A DNA stretch of 35,890 bases from Pseudomonas sp. (GCF_030696055.1 NZ_JAUYNP010000091.1:1-35890); one strand, 5' to 3'; positions 8,686 through 17,826 are shown, counted from the first letter of the stretch. Notes: generated by a model from the sequence alone, not told the origin. A program made the numbers and translations.

Positions 8686-9126
8686 ATGGAACATTACCCA
8701 CTGCTGAAAATCGCCCACAGCCTGCCCGGCATCCTCGTGTTGCTGGGTTTGCTGGCCCACGCCTTTATGCTGTGGAAGGCGGCGCGGGTTGGCGATGCGG
8801 CGGTGCTGCAGCGCAAGCTCAAACGCACCCGGCTGATCAGCCTGCCGGTGTTCGGCCTGCTGGCCCTGAGCCTGCCTGTCAGCGGCTGGTGGCTGGTCAA
8901 TCTGGGCGGTTTTTCCCTGGGGCAAAGCTGGTTGCTGGCCAGCAGCCTGCTGTTCGGCCTGCTGGTGCTGTTCGGCTTGCTGCTCAACGGCCGCCTGGCG
9001 GTCTGGCAGACCCTGGGCGACAGCCCGGCGCCGGTGCGTCTGCTGCGCTTCTGCGGCGTCTATGCCGGGTTGATTGGGCTGCTGTTGCTGCTGATTATGG
9101 GCCTGATGGGCGCCAAGCCGGCTTAA
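8686..9126 (+). CDS. Small integral membrane protein, four membrane segments
   Basis: 146 residues with hydrophobic segments at about 9-28, 47-70, 78-100 and 117-140, so an inner-membrane protein. It starts 21 bases after the ilvA stop with a good AGGGA ribosome binding site, so it may share the ilvA transcript. It resembles the SirB2 or DUF2269 class of small four-helix membrane proteins, but no catalytic motif is visible and the family call is uncertain. The same gene follows ilvA in P. aeruginosa as I recall. A strong terminator follows directly. Confidence 0.8.
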   Translation: MEHYPLLKIAHSLPGILVLLGLLAHAFMLWKAARVGDAAVLQRKLKRTRLISLPVFGLLALSLPVSGWWLVNLGGFSLGQSWLLASSLLFGLLVLFGLLLNGRLAVWQTLGDSPAPVRLLRFCGVYAGLIGLLLLLIMGLMGAKPA

Positions 9127-9137
9127 GCCGTTGGCTA

Positions 9138-9173
9138 AACAAAAACGCCGCCTGATTAGGCGGCGTTTTTGTT
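9138..9173 (+). terminator. Rho-independent terminator
   Basis: A perfect stem pairs 9138-9152 with 9159-9173 around a 6-base loop. It has a GCCGCC/GGCGGC core and A5/T5 flanks. It ends the ilvA-downstream transcript and, being symmetric, could also stop minus-strand transcription coming from the HAD gene. Confidence 0.9.
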
Positions 9174-9179
9174 AGGCGC

Positions 9180-9286
9180 GTAGGTTGGGTTGAGGTGCGC
9201 AGCGACGAAGCCCAACGGCCATGGTTCGGACGCAGCCCTTGTCGGGTTGTGCCTTGTTGGGCTTCGCACAGCTCAGCCCAACCTAC
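9180..9286. repeat. Short inverted-repeat element, GTAGGTTGG family, copy B
   Basis: The left arm (9180 to about 9215) begins GTAGGTTGGG and contains CGAAGCCCAAC. The right arm (about 9254-9286) is its inverted counterpart, ending CAGCCCAACCTAC. It is related to the element at 6050-6165 and sits immediately after a terminator and beside the HAD gene end. Confidence 0.85.
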
Positions 9287-9302
9287 GGGTGAAACCTGTT
9301 CT

Positions 9303-9956
9303 TCAGCGCAGCGAGATCACCGGCCAGCCACGCTTCTCGGCTTCGACGCGCAGCTTGGGGTCGGGGTCGACTGCGACCGGGCGGGTGACCTGTTCCAGCA
9401 GCGCCAGGTCGTTCATCGAGTCGCTGTAGAAGCAGCTGTCGTCCAGGCTCAAGCCGGTCTCGACCAGCCAGCGGTTGAGGCGGGTGACCTTGCCTTCCTT
9501 GAAACAGGGCACGTCGGTGGTGCGCCCGGTATAGCGGCCGCCCTGCATTTCGCATTCGGTGGCCAGCAGGGTGTCGACGCCCAGGCGCGCGGCAATCGGC
9601 GCGGTGACGAAGCGGTTGGTGGCGGTGATGATCAGCAGCTTGTCGCCGGCGGCGCGGTGTTCCTCGAGCAGGGCTTCGCCCTTGGCCAGGATGATCGGCT
9701 CGACGCAGTCGCGCATAAAGTCGCGGTGCCATTGTTCGAGCTGGGCCATCTCGCTGCGGCCGAGAATCTCCAGGCTGAAATTCAGGTAGTCGGTGATATC
9801 CAGGCGCCCGGCCAGGTAGTCCTGATAGAAGGCATCGTTGCGCGCCTTGTAGGCGATACCGTCGAGGATGCCGCGTGCGCACAGGTAATCGCCCCAGGCG
9901 TGGTCGCTGTCGCCGCCCAGCAGGGTATTGTCGAGATCGAATAAAGCCAGACGCAC
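9303..9956 (-). CDS. HAD-family (SerB-like, IB subclass) phosphatase, candidate histidinol-phosphatase
   Basis: 217 residues from a GTG start preceded by AAAAGGTG. HAD motif I is [10 protein letters not shown] (4-13), motif II is the IITATN segment (about 109-114), the motif III Lys is probably in KEGKVTRL (about 152-159), and motif IV is YSDSMNDL (about 177-184). A helical cap lies between motifs I and II. This is the HAD-IB arrangement shared with phosphoserine phosphatase. I recall that the P. aeruginosa protein at this locus (PA0335) has been reported as a histidinol-phosphate phosphatase; that function is transferred by position and similarity and cannot be proved here. It is divergent from rppH. 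Confidence 0.88.
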   Translation of the reverse strand: MRLALFDLDNTLLGGDSDHAWGDYLCARGILDGIAYKARNDAFYQDYLAGRLDITDYLNFSLEILGRSEMAQLEQWHRDFMRDCVEPIILAKGEALLEEHRAAGDKLLIITATNRFVTAPIAARLGVDTLLATECEMQGGRYTGRTTDVPCFKEGKVTRLNRWLVETGLSLDDSCFYSDSMNDLALLEQVTRPVAVDPDPKLRVEAEKRGWPVISLR

Positions 9957-10109
9957 GGAGCACCTTTTATCAAAGCCTGGAAGGGCCGCCAGAATAGCGG
10001 CTTTTAGGGGCCATTCCTATCCGCCGGGTCGCGGCCGCGCCGCTCGCGTTGCCGCTGCCGCGACCTTTGTGGAACAATGCCGAAACATGCGTTTACGAGG
10101 TTGTGTGCC

Positions 10110-10589
10110 GTGATCGATCCTGATGGTTTTCGCCCTAATGTCGGCATTATTTTGACCAATGATCTGGGTCAGGTGCTGTGGGCGCGTCGGATAAACCAGG
10201 ACGCCTGGCAATTCCCGCAAGGCGGGATCAATGACCATGAGTCGCCGGAAGAGGCGCTGTTCCGCGAATTGAACGAAGAAGTGGGCCTGGAACAGCAGGA
10301 TGTGAAAATTCTCGCCTGCACCCGGGGCTGGTTGCGTTATCGTCTGCCTCAGCGTCTGGTGCGTACCCACAGTCAACCGCTGTGCATCGGGCAGAAACAG
10401 AAGTGGTTTCTCTTGCGTCTAACCGGCGCGGAGGATCGGGTGCGCATGGACCTGACCGGCAAGCCGGAGTTCGACGGCTGGCGCTGGGTCAGTTACTGGT
10501 ACCCGTTGGGCCAGGTGGTCACATTCAAGCGCGAAGTTTATCGTCGCGCCCTCAAGGAACTCGCTCCGCGCCTGTTGGCGCGGGACTGA
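10110..10589 (+). CDS. rppH: RNA pyrophosphohydrolase
   Basis: 159 residues from the GTG at 10110, chosen because the protein then begins [15 protein letters not shown] as in other RppH proteins, with GAGG about 10 bases upstream; an ATG at 10077 would add 11 atypical residues. It removes pyrophosphate from the 5' end of triphosphorylated mRNAs to trigger decay, in the cytoplasm. The Nudix box at 38-60 is intact: GG at 38-39, the Glu at 48, and the REL-EEVG core at 52-59. The downstream segments [19 protein letters not shown] and [14 protein letters not shown] are strongly RppH-like. It lies 19 bases ahead of ptsP, a conserved pairing. Confidence 0.96.
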   Translation: MIDPDGFRPNVGIILTNDLGQVLWARRINQDAWQFPQGGINDHESPEEALFRELNEEVGLEQQDVKILACTRGWLRYRLPQRLVRTHSQPLCIGQKQKWFLLRLTGAEDRVRMDLTGKPEFDGWRWVSYWYPLGQVVTFKREVYRRALKELAPRLLARD

Positions 10590-10608
10590 CACTGATTAGA
10601 GCCGAGCC

Positions 10609-12888
10609 ATGCTCAATACGCTGCGCAAGATAGTCCAGGAAGTAAACGCCGCCAAGGACCTCAAGGCGGCGTTGGGCATCATAGTGCAGCGCGTGCGCGA
10701 GGCCATGGGCACCCAGGTCTGCTCGGTCTACCTGCTCGACCCGGAAACCAATCGTTTCGTCCTGATGGCCTCCGAGGGCTTGAACAAGAAGGCCATCGGC
10801 AAGGTCAGCATGGCGCCCAACGAGGGCCTGGTCGGCCTGGTGGGTACCCGCGAAGAGCCGCTCAACCTCGAACACGCCTCCGAGCACCCGCGTTACCGCT
10901 ACTTCGCCGAAACCGGCGAGGAGCGTTATGCCTCCTTCCTCGGCTCACCGATCATCCACCACCGCCGGGTGATGGGCGTGCTGGTCGTCCAGCAAAAGGA
11001 TCAGCGCAAGTTCGACGAGGGCGAAGAGGCCTTCCTGGTGACCATGAGCGCGCAGCTCGCCGGGGTGATCGCGCATGCCGAGGCCACCGGCTCGATCCGC
11101 GGCCTGGGCCGGCAGGGCAAGGGCATCCAGGAAGCCAAGTTCGTCGGCGTGCCGGGCTCGCCGGGTGCCGCCGTGGGTACCGCGGTGGTGGTGTTGCCGC
11201 CGGCCGACCTGGATGTGGTGCCGGACAAAACCGTCGATGACATAGCCGCCGAACTGGAGCTGTTCAATGCCGCCCTGGAAGGGGTGCGCGCCGATATGCG
11301 CGCGCTGTCGGCGAAGATGGCCACTCAGCTGCGCCCGGAAGAGCGCGCACTGTTCGACGTGTACCTGATGATGCTGGAAGACGCCGCCCTGGGTAACGAG
11401 GTGGTCAAGATCATCCGCACCGGACAATGGGCCCAGGGGGCCCTGCGGCAGGTGGTCGGCGAGCACATCAACCGCTTCGAGCTGATGGACGACGACTACC
11501 TGCGCGAACGCGCCTCCGATGTCAAAGACCTCGGCCGGCGCCTGCTCGCCTATCTGCAGCAGGCCCGCCAGCAGAGCCTGGTGTACCCCGACAACTGCAT
11601 CCTGGTCAGCGAAGAGCTGTCGCCGGCCATGCTCGGCGAGGTGCCCGAGGGCAAGCTGGTCGGCCTGGTCTCGGTGCTCGGCTCGGGCAACTCGCATGTG
11701 GCGATCTTCGCCCGCGCCATGGGCATCCCCACCGTGATGGGCGCGGTCGACCTGCCCTATTCCAAGCTCGATGGCATCCAGCTGATAGTCGATGGCTACC
11801 ACGGCGAGGTGTTCACCAACCCCAGCGAAGTGCTGCGCAAGCAGTACGCCGATGTGGTCGAGGAGGAGCGCCAGCTGACCCAGGGCCTGGCGACCCTGAG
11901 CAGCCTGCCGTGCGAAACCCTGGATGGCCACCGCATGCCGCTGTGGGTCAATACCGGCCTGCTCGCCGATGTGAAGCGCGCTCAGGAGCGCGGTGCCGAG
12001 GGCGTTGGCCTGTACCGCACCGAAGTGCCCTTTATGATCAAGGAGCGCTTCCCCAGCGAGAAGGAACAGCAGGCGATCTATCGCGAGCAGCTGGCGGCCT
12101 TCCATCCGCTGCCGGTGACCATGCGCAGCCTGGATATCGGCGGCGACAAGGCGCTGAGCTATTTCCCAATCAAGGAAGAGAACCCCTTCCTCGGCTGGCG
12201 CGGCATCCGCGTGACCCTCGACCACCCGGAAATCTTCCTGGTGCAGACCCGCGCCATGCTCAAGGCCAGCGAAGGCCTGGACAACCTGCGCATCCTGCTG
12301 CCGATGATCTCCGGTGTCCAGGAGCTGGAGGAGTCGCTGCACCTGATCCACCGCGCCTGGGGCGAGGTACGCGACGAGGGCGTGGACATCCCCATGCCGC
12401 CGGTGGGGGTGATGATCGAGATTCCCGCGGCGGTCTATCAGACCCGCGAACTGGCGCGTCAGGTGGACTTCCTCTCGGTCGGCTCGAACGACCTGACCCA
12501 GTACCTGCTGGCGGTGGACCGCAACAACCCGCGGGTCGCCGATTTGTATGATTTCCTCCATCCGGCGGTGCTGCAGGCGCTGTGCAAGGTGGTCGAAGGC
12601 GCCCATGCCGAAGGCAAACCGGTGAGCATCTGCGGCGAAATGGCCGGCGACCCCTCGGCCGCGGTGCTGCTGATGGCCATGGGCTTCGACAGCCTGTCGA
12701 TGAACGCCACCAACCTGCCCAAGGTGAAGTGGTTGTTGCGCCAGATCAGCCTGGGCAAGGCCAAGGAGCTGCTGGCCCAGCTGATGAGCATCGACAGCCC
12801 GCAGGTCGTCCATAGCACCTTGCAGCTGGCCCTGCGCAATCTGGGCCTGGGCCGCATGATCAATCCGGCGTCGGATATCCAGGCTTGA
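10609..12888 (+). CDS. ptsP: Phosphoenolpyruvate-protein phosphotransferase PtsP (enzyme I-Ntr)
   Basis: 759 residues, full length for PtsP. An N-terminal GAF domain (about 15-155) is followed by the enzyme I core: start of the EI domain at about 177 (FVGVPGSPGAAVG), the phosphohistidine segment GSGNSHVAIFARAMGIP (H363), and the PEP-binding barrel with GLYRTEVPFM, MRSLDIGGDK, GVMIEIPAAV, SVGSNDLTQY and the catalytic-Cys segment SICGEMAGDP. It transfers phosphate from PEP to NPr (PtsO) and on to PtsN, linking nitrogen and carbon status to regulation. It acts in the cytoplasm and is probably cotranscribed with rppH. All catalytic segments look intact. Confidence 0.97.
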   Translation: MLNTLRKIVQEVNAAKDLKAALGIIVQRVREAMGTQVCSVYLLDPETNRFVLMASEGLNKKAIGKVSMAPNEGLVGLVGTREEPLNLEHASEHPRYRYFAETGEERYASFLGSPIIHHRRVMGVLVVQQKDQRKFDEGEEAFLVTMSAQLAGVIAHAEATGSIRGLGRQGKGIQEAKFVGVPGSPGAAVGTAVVVLPPADLDVVPDKTVDDIAAELELFNAALEGVRADMRALSAKMATQLRPEERALFDVYLMMLEDAALGNEVVKIIRTGQWAQGALRQVVGEHINRFELMDDDYLRERASDVKDLGRRLLAYLQQARQQSLVYPDNCILVSEELSPAMLGEVPEGKLVGLVSVLGSGNSHVAIFARAMGIPTVMGAVDLPYSKLDGIQLIVDGYHGEVFTNPSEVLRKQYADVVEEERQLTQGLATLSSLPCETLDGHRMPLWVNTGLLADVKRAQERGAEGVGLYRTEVPFMIKERFPSEKEQQAIYREQLAAFHPLPVTMRSLDIGGDKALSYFPIKEENPFLGWRGIRVTLDHPEIFLVQTRAMLKASEGLDNLRILLPMISGVQELEESLHLIHRAWGEVRDEGVDIPMPPVGVMIEIPAAVYQTRELARQVDFLSVGSNDLTQYLLAVDRNNPRVADLYDFLHPAVLQALCKVVEGAHAEGKPVSICGEMAGDPSAAVLLMAMGFDSLSMNATNLPKVKWLLRQISLGKAKELLAQLMSIDSPQVVHSTLQLALRNLGLGRMINPASDIQA

Positions 12889-12901
12889 GCGCCGCCTGGT
12901 C

Positions 12902-13771
12902 GTGCTGAAAGCCGCGGATCGGTCTCTCTCGCTACAGCTGCTCGCCGACTTGCGCCTGTCGGCGGCCAGCGCCCTGGTCTGTCAGGCGCAGAGCCTGTGG
13001 CTGGTGGCCGACGATGCGCTAAGCCTGCAACGCTATAGCCTGGCCGGTGTCTGGCAGGCCGAACAGGCGCTGCTGCCCGGCGAGTTGCCCGTCGAGCCTG
13101 CGTTGCGCAAACGCCTCAAGGCGGATTTCGAAGCCCTGCTGCTCCTGCCGGACGGCGCCTTGTTGGCGCTGGGTTCGGGATCGACCCCGCAACGTTGCCG
13201 GGCTTGCCTGATCCAGGCTGGTGTCGTCCGTATTATCGACCTTAACCCCCTGTACCAGGCGCTGGCCGGGCATTTCCAGGAACTGAATATCGAAGGCGCG
13301 GTGGTGCATCGCGGGCAGTTGCTCTTGGCCCAGCGCGGCAACGGCGCCGGCGGGGAAAATGCCCTGGTGTTGCTCGATCTGGCGCAAGCCTTGCGCGATC
13401 TCGAGGACGGCCAGTTAAGTGCGGCCGCGCTGTTGCGCATTCTGCCTGTGCCCTTGCCCGATCTGGACGGCGTGCCCTTGAGCCTCACCGACCTCAGCGT
13501 GGACCCCGGCGGTCAGCTGTACTGCAGCGCCACGGCGGAAGACACCGACTCCAGCTACCTGGACGGCGCCTGCCTCGGCAGCGTGCTGGGTCGTTTCGAT
13601 CAGGACTTGAACCTGGTGCAACTGGTGCGCTTGCTGCCGCCGGTGAAGATCGAAGGCTTGGCCTTCCAGGCCGACGGCCGCTTGCTGCTGGTGGCCGATG
13701 CCGATGACCCGAACATTCCCTCACCGCTATTCGCCCTGGACGGTTTGGCCGAGCAGTTAGCCGCCGGCTAA
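12902..13771 (+). CDS. Conserved protein of unknown function, possible beta-propeller (DUF6929-like)
   Basis: 289 residues from a GTG 13 bases after the ptsP stop; no strong ribosome binding site is seen, so the start is uncertain. There is no signal peptide or membrane segment. The protein is rich in short beta-strand-like units with turns such as LLLLPDGALLALGSGS, VHRGQLLLAQRGNG, VDPGGQLYCSATAE and FQADGRLLLVADADD, spaced like blades of a propeller. The GSGS...RCRACLI segment recalls DUF6929 proteins. Coding is supported by length, strand continuity with ptsP and a sensible composition. Function unknown. Confidence 0.75.
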   Translation: MLKAADRSLSLQLLADLRLSAASALVCQAQSLWLVADDALSLQRYSLAGVWQAEQALLPGELPVEPALRKRLKADFEALLLLPDGALLALGSGSTPQRCRACLIQAGVVRIIDLNPLYQALAGHFQELNIEGAVVHRGQLLLAQRGNGAGGENALVLLDLAQALRDLEDGQLSAAALLRILPVPLPDLDGVPLSLTDLSVDPGGQLYCSATAEDTDSSYLDGACLGSVLGRFDQDLNLVQLVRLLPPVKIEGLAFQADGRLLLVADADDPNIPSPLFALDGLAEQLAAG

Positions 13772-13784
13772 ATGGCGCGGCCTG

Positions 13785-14555
13785 CTACAGCGTACAGGCG
13801 TCAGCGACTCCGCACTCCAGACGCACCTCACCCAGATAGCTGCCGTTGGAGCCGAAGCTGCGCTCGATCAGCAGGCGGTTGCCCTCGGCATTGACTATCA
13901 GCACGCTGCTGGCGCGGGTGCCGTAGCTGGGGCTGGCGATAAAGACGCTGGACAGCAGGCGTTCGCCGGCGAGGCCGATCCCGGTCTGCGGCAATTGGCT
14001 ATCCGCGGCCTGGGTCGGGTCGGCCAGCAGCTCAAGCAGGCGGTCGGGGCGCGGGTCGTGCAGGCGGGCTGCCAAGGCGGCTTTGGCGCGCTGCAGTTTG
14101 GGCCAGGGTGTGTCCAGGCCGGCATTCGACAAGCCGTAGATGCCGCCGGGCAGCACCCTGGCTCGGCGTTCCAGGGAGCTGAAGTGGCAGAGCTGCTGCG
14201 CATCGCCGCACAGCAGGTTGAAACCGCTGTACTGCCCGCATTGGCCTTCGAGTCGTTGCAGGAAGTCGAGCGCGGACAGCTCGCCGCGCAGAAAATCCAC
14301 CGGCAGTTTGCCCCGCGAGCGCGCGCCTGCAGCCTGGCCGGGATCGCGAATATTGGTCAGGGCGGCGAAGCGTCCACCGGGGCCAATGCCCAGCCAGGTG
14401 CCACCGGCCTCCAAGTCGCGCCCGGCGAACAAGCCCGGCGCATCCGGCCATTCACCCAGGGGCTGGCTGGGGCGGGCATAGAACTCGTCCCGATTGGCCG
14501 CCAGCAGCAAGGGCTGGGCATGGCCGGGGCGCCAGGCCAGAACGATCAGGCACAT
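13785..14555 (-). CDS. NRDE-family (TANGO2-like) protein
   Basis: 256 residues from the ATG at 14555, chosen because the family begins at the N-terminal MC (MCLIVLAW) and a GAGGT lies upstream; the open frame continues to 14771 without family sequence. Diagnostic segments are LLLAANRDEFYARPS (about 17-31) with the family-naming NRDE, AGRDLEAGGTWLGI, and RFAALTNIRDP. The second residue Cys could become an N-terminal nucleophile after Met removal, which fits the family's resemblance to Ntn hydrolases; its substrate is not settled. Eukaryotic TANGO2 is linked to Golgi organisation and haem or lipid handling. The gene converges on the one ending at 13771. Confidence 0.9.
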   Translation of the reverse strand: MCLIVLAWRPGHAQPLLLAANRDEFYARPSQPLGEWPDAPGLFAGRDLEAGGTWLGIGPGGRFAALTNIRDPGQAAGARSRGKLPVDFLRGELSALDFLQRLEGQCGQYSGFNLLCGDAQQLCHFSSLERRARVLPGGIYGLSNAGLDTPWPKLQRAKAALAARLHDPRPDRLLELLADPTQAADSQLPQTGIGLAGERLLSSVFIASPSYGTRASSVLIVNAEGNRLLIERSFGSNGSYLGEVRLECGVADACTL

Positions 14556-14795
14556 GGCGCCACCTCGCTGCTGGGCGGGGCCGGCGGTGCGGCGTGCCGA
14601 TTGCAGGCACTGCACCGCAGACTTGGCTGCGCTTGAGCGCAAGGCAGTTTCATGTAGGAGGTTGGGTGCACGGCAATCAATTCTCCAGGGGCGTCGAGGG
14701 CACTTTACGCAAAGCCCGCGCAGACATCCATCGCCGCAAACTGGAGGCGAGGGGCTTGCATCCGTTACCATGCCGCATTGGGTTCGGGGGTGTCG

Positions 14796-15578
14796 ATGGA
14801 ACTGCTGCTGTATTTACTGCTGGGCGCCGCCGCCGGTGTGCTGGCCGGGCTGTTTGGCGTGGGCGGCGGCATCATCATAGTGCCGGTGCTGGTGCTCAGC
14901 TTCGCCGCCCAGGGCTTCGATCCGACGGTGTTGACCCATCTGGCGGTGGGCACGTCCCTGGCGACCATAGTCTTCACATCCATCAATTCGGTGCTGGAGC
15001 ACCAGCGCAAAGGCGCGGTGCGCTGGCCGATCTTCGCCTGGATGTGTTTGGGCATCCTGCTTGGCGCGGGCCTCGGTGCGGCGACGGCCTCGGCGATCAA
15101 GGGTGAGATGCTGCAGAAGATTATCGGCGTGTTCGCCATTATCATCGCCGTGCAGATGGCCTTCGAGCTGAAACCCAAGGCCAGCCGCGGGGTCCCAGGC
15201 AAGCCGGGCTTGACCCTGGCCGGTGTGGTGATTGGCTGGGCCTCGGCGATTTTCGGCATAGGCGGCGGTTCGCTGACCGTACCCTTCCTGACCTGGCGCA
15301 GCGTGCCGATGCAGCAGGCGGTGGCCACCTCTTCGGCCTGTGGCTTGCCGATTGCCCTGGCCAGCGCCCTGGCGTTTATCTGGCTGGGTTGGGACAAGGC
15401 GGATCTGCCGCAGTGGAGCCTGGGCTTCGTCTACCTGCCGGCCATGGCCGGGATTGCCACCACCAGCATGTTTTTCGCCCGCTTCGGCGCGCGCCTGGCG
15501 CACAAGCTGTCGCCGCGCCTGCTGAAGCGCCTGTTTGCCCTGCTGCTATTTGCCGTGGGCCTGAATTTTCTGATTTGA
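14796..15578 (+). CDS. TauE/SafE-family membrane transporter (sulfite exporter-like)
   Basis: 260 residues from the ATG at 14796 (an upstream TTG at 14778 is less likely). About eight membrane segments are arranged in two halves. Each half starts with the family repeat: GVLAGLFGVGGGIIIVPVLVL near residue 10 and GWASAIFGIGGGSLTVPFL near 150. TauE/SafE proteins move small organic or inorganic anions such as sulfite and sulfoacetate across the inner membrane; the substrate here cannot be told from sequence. It is followed after 9 bases by lgt, so probably cotranscribed with lgt and thyA. Confidence 0.92.
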   Translation: MELLLYLLLGAAAGVLAGLFGVGGGIIIVPVLVLSFAAQGFDPTVLTHLAVGTSLATIVFTSINSVLEHQRKGAVRWPIFAWMCLGILLGAGLGAATASAIKGEMLQKIIGVFAIIIAVQMAFELKPKASRGVPGKPGLTLAGVVIGWASAIFGIGGGSLTVPFLTWRSVPMQQAVATSSACGLPIALASALAFIWLGWDKADLPQWSLGFVYLPAMAGIATTSMFFARFGARLAHKLSPRLLKRLFALLLFAVGLNFLI

Positions 15579-15587
15579 GGAATTGCC

Positions 15588-16388
15588 ATGCTGCCTTACC
15601 CGCAGATAGACCCGGTGGCTCTCGCCCTCGGCCCGCTGAAAATCCACTGGTACGGCCTGATGTACCTGGTCGGCATAGGCGGCGCCTGGTGGCTGGCCGC
15701 GCGTCGGGTCAACGCCTTCGAGCCGAGCTGGAACAAGGAGAAGCTCTCCGACCTGGTGTTCTGGGTGGCCATGGGCGTGATACTCGGCGGCCGCCTGGGT
15801 TATGTGCTGTTTTACGATCTGGCCGCCTATATTGCCGAGCCGGTGCGCATGCTGCGCATCTGGGAAGGCGGCATGTCGTTCCACGGTGGCCTGCTCGGCG
15901 TGATGCTGGCGACCTGGTGGTTCGGCCTGCGCAACCACAAGAGTTTTTTCCAGCTGATGGACTTTATCGCGCCGCTGGTGCCCATCGGCTTGGGCGCGGG
16001 ACGCATCGGCAACTTTATCAACGCCGAGCTCTGGGGCAAGGCCACCGATGTGCCATGGGCCATGGTCTTCCCGGCCTGGAGTGACCCCGAACAACTGGCG
16101 CGACACCCCTCGCAGCTCTATCAGTTCGCCCTGGAAGGCGTGGCGCTGTTCACCATCCTCTGGTTCTACTCGCGCAAACCGCGGCCGACCATGGCGGTGT
16201 CGGGCCTGTTCGCCGTCTGCTACGGCCTCTTCCGCTTTATCGTCGAGTTCGTCCGGGTGCCGGATGCCCAACTCGGCTCCCTGGCCGGCGGCTGGCTGAC
16301 CATGGGCCAGGTGCTGTGCCTGCCGATGGTGCTCGGCGGCCAGGGCCTGAACGCCTTCGCTTACCGCCGCCAGGGAGCCGCGCAATGA
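15588..16388 (+). CDS. lgt: Prolipoprotein diacylglyceryl transferase
   Basis: 266 residues, an inner-membrane enzyme with seven or so hydrophobic segments. It transfers diacylglyceryl from phosphatidylglycerol to the lipobox Cys of prolipoproteins, the first step of lipoprotein maturation. The key regions are [11 protein letters not shown] (19-29), MSFHGGLLG with the essential-type His99, the Lgt signature [14 protein letters not shown] (about 138-151, Arg139) and [14 protein letters not shown] ribosome binding site precedes the ATG. Its TGA overlaps the thyA ATG (ATGA), so the two are translationally coupled. Confidence 0.97.
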   Translation: MLPYPQIDPVALALGPLKIHWYGLMYLVGIGGAWWLAARRVNAFEPSWNKEKLSDLVFWVAMGVILGGRLGYVLFYDLAAYIAEPVRMLRIWEGGMSFHGGLLGVMLATWWFGLRNHKSFFQLMDFIAPLVPIGLGAGRIGNFINAELWGKATDVPWAMVFPAWSDPEQLARHPSQLYQFALEGVALFTILWFYSRKPRPTMAVSGLFAVCYGLFRFIVEFVRVPDAQLGSLAGGWLTMGQVLCLPMVLGGQGLNAFAYRRQGAAQ

Positions 16389-17179
16389 AACAGTACCTCG
16401 ACCTGATGCGCCTGGTGCGCGACACCGGCACCTTCAAGAGCGACCGCACCGGTACCGGCACCTACAGTCTGTTCGCCCATCAGATGCGCTTCGACCTGGC
16501 CGACGGCTTCCCCTTGGTCACCACCAAGAAGTGCCACCTGAAATCCATCATCCACGAACTGCTGTGGTTCCTTCAGGGTGACACCAATATCAAGTACCTG
16601 AAGGACCTCGGCGTGCGCATCTGGGACGAGTGGGCCGACGCGAACGGCGACCTCGGCCCGGTGTACGGCTACCAGTGGCGCAACTGGCCGGCGCCCAATG
16701 GCCAGTCGGTGGACCAGATCAGCAAGCTGATCGAGATGATCAAAAAGAATCCGGATTCGCGGCGGCTGATCGTCTCCGCCTGGAACCCGGTGCTGGTCGA
16801 CGAGATGGCTCTGCCGCCGTGCCACGCCCTGTTCCAGTTCTATGTGGCCGAGGGCCGGCTGAGTTGCCAGCTGTACCAGCGCTCGGCTGACATATTTTTG
16901 GGGGTGCCCTTTAATATCGCCAGCTACGCCCTGCTGACCCTGATGGTGGCGCAAGTCTGCGACCTGCAGCCGGGGGAATTTATCTGGACCGGCGGCGACT
17001 GCCACCTGTACGCCAACCATCTCGAACAGACCGACCTGCAGCTGTCGCGCAAGCCGTTGCCGCTGCCGGTGATGAAGCTCAACCCCGAGGTGAAGGACAT
17101 CTTCGCCTTCAAGTTCGACGACTTCGAACTGCAGGGTTACGAGGCCCATCCGCATATCAGCGCGCCGGTGGCGGTGTAA
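16385..17179 (+). CDS. thyA: Thymidylate synthase
   Basis: 264 residues, the E. coli length, starting at the ATG that overlaps the lgt stop. It methylates dUMP to dTMP using methylene-tetrahydrofolate. Intact motifs are RTGTGT (21-26), the catalytic Cys146 in [12 protein letters not shown], the [16 protein letters not shown] region and the [11 protein letters not shown] segment. Its by-product dihydrofolate is recycled by FolA, encoded about 1.9 kb downstream on the same strand. A terminator hairpin follows at 17206-17230. Confidence 0.98.
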   Translation: MKQYLDLMRLVRDTGTFKSDRTGTGTYSLFAHQMRFDLADGFPLVTTKKCHLKSIIHELLWFLQGDTNIKYLKDLGVRIWDEWADANGDLGPVYGYQWRNWPAPNGQSVDQISKLIEMIKKNPDSRRLIVSAWNPVLVDEMALPPCHALFQFYVAEGRLSCQLYQRSADIFLGVPFNIASYALLTLMVAQVCDLQPGEFIWTGGDCHLYANHLEQTDLQLSRKPLPLPVMKLNPEVKDIFAFKFDDFELQGYEAHPHISAPVAV

Positions 17180-17205
17180 CGGCTGGGCTGGCGTGGAAAG
17201 CTAAG

Positions 17206-17230
17206 AGGGCTGCCTAGGTGCAGCCCTTTT
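17206..17230 (+). terminator. Rho-independent terminator after thyA
   Basis: The stem AGGGCTGC/GCAGCCCT pairs 17206-17213 with 17220-17227 around a 6-base loop and is followed by TTT-ATTATT. It closes the TauE/SafE-lgt-thyA transcript. Confidence 0.9.
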
Positions 17231-17233
17231 TAT

Positions 17234-17575
17234 TATTGCGGTGGCCTGGCTAGCGCCCGTCGAGCAGCGGCAGCTCGACGGCTGTGGCTTCGTGCTGGCG
17301 GAAGGCATACGGGCGCAGCAGGCCTCGCCGTCAACCGATAGCCGTGCACCCTGACATGCCGGGTGGTGCTGGGCCTATGGGACAACTCGCCGAAACCCAG
17401 GGCGCGCGCCAGCTTCTCGCCTAACCACAGCCACAGGCGCTGCAGGCGATTGCTGGAGCTGGGTGCGGTCGGAGGCACGCGCTGTTCCGCCGGCGGCAGG
17501 AGTACAGCGCATAACCGCCGTGCGGCCGGCAGGGCTAAACCCTGGATAGTGGTGCGGACTCGGCAGTGCGGGCTC
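17234..17575. other. Gap without a recognisable gene; possible decayed coding remnant
   Basis: About 340 bases between the thyA terminator and a repeat element. The longest frame (17233-17589, minus) is arginine- and proline-rich and matches no family I know. On the minus strand, joining two frames near 17315 would give ARLSVDGEA followed by LLRPYAFRQHEATAVELP and a stop, a more protein-like string than either frame alone. This could be the tail of a frameshifted gene, but the evidence is thin. Confidence 0.25.
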
Positions 17576-17786
17576 GCAGGCCGTTGCAAAACTACCTGCG
17601 TTGCCCCTCTCGATAAAAGGAAGGGGCGTTAAAAACTGCCTCACAAAAGCGCAGCGTTGAACGCGCTTTAGCGCGACCCGCAGGGTGAGCGCAGCGAATC
17701 AAATGCAGGCCGCTTTGACCAGCCTTCGGCTGTTACTGCGTAGCGCCTTGTCTCGGCTGCCTCGCCTACATTTTGCAACGGCCTGC
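17576..17786. repeat. MITE-like element with 16-bp perfect terminal inverted repeats
   Basis: Ends 17576-17591 (GCAGGCCGTTGCAAAA) and 17771-17786 are exact inverted copies. The roughly 180-base interior has no gene, but it shares a core with the element at 34240-34469 in the opposite orientation: the segments AGCGCGACCCGCAGGG and TAGCGCCTTGTCTCG occur in both. No transposase is encoded, so it would be non-autonomous. It ends about 40 bases upstream of the diguanylate cyclase start and may lie between that gene and its original promoter. Confidence 0.8.
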
Positions 17787-17826
17787 TAGGCTGCAAGGCA
17801 GAACAAGAATAAAGCGAGTGGTCATA

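Noticed and set aside
10945..12813. Long minus-strand frame of 622 codons opposite ptsP
   Set aside because: Antisense shadow of a highly conserved gene in GC-rich DNA; the translation is His/Gln/Ala-rich without family motifs.
14556..14771. N-terminal extension of the NRDE protein frame
   Set aside because: The family starts at the MC pair; a GAGGT ribosome binding site precedes the ATG at 14555.
17233..17589. 118-codon minus-strand frame between thyA and the repeat
   Set aside because: Arg/Pro/Ala-rich, no ribosome binding site, no family; kept only as a possible decayed remnant.
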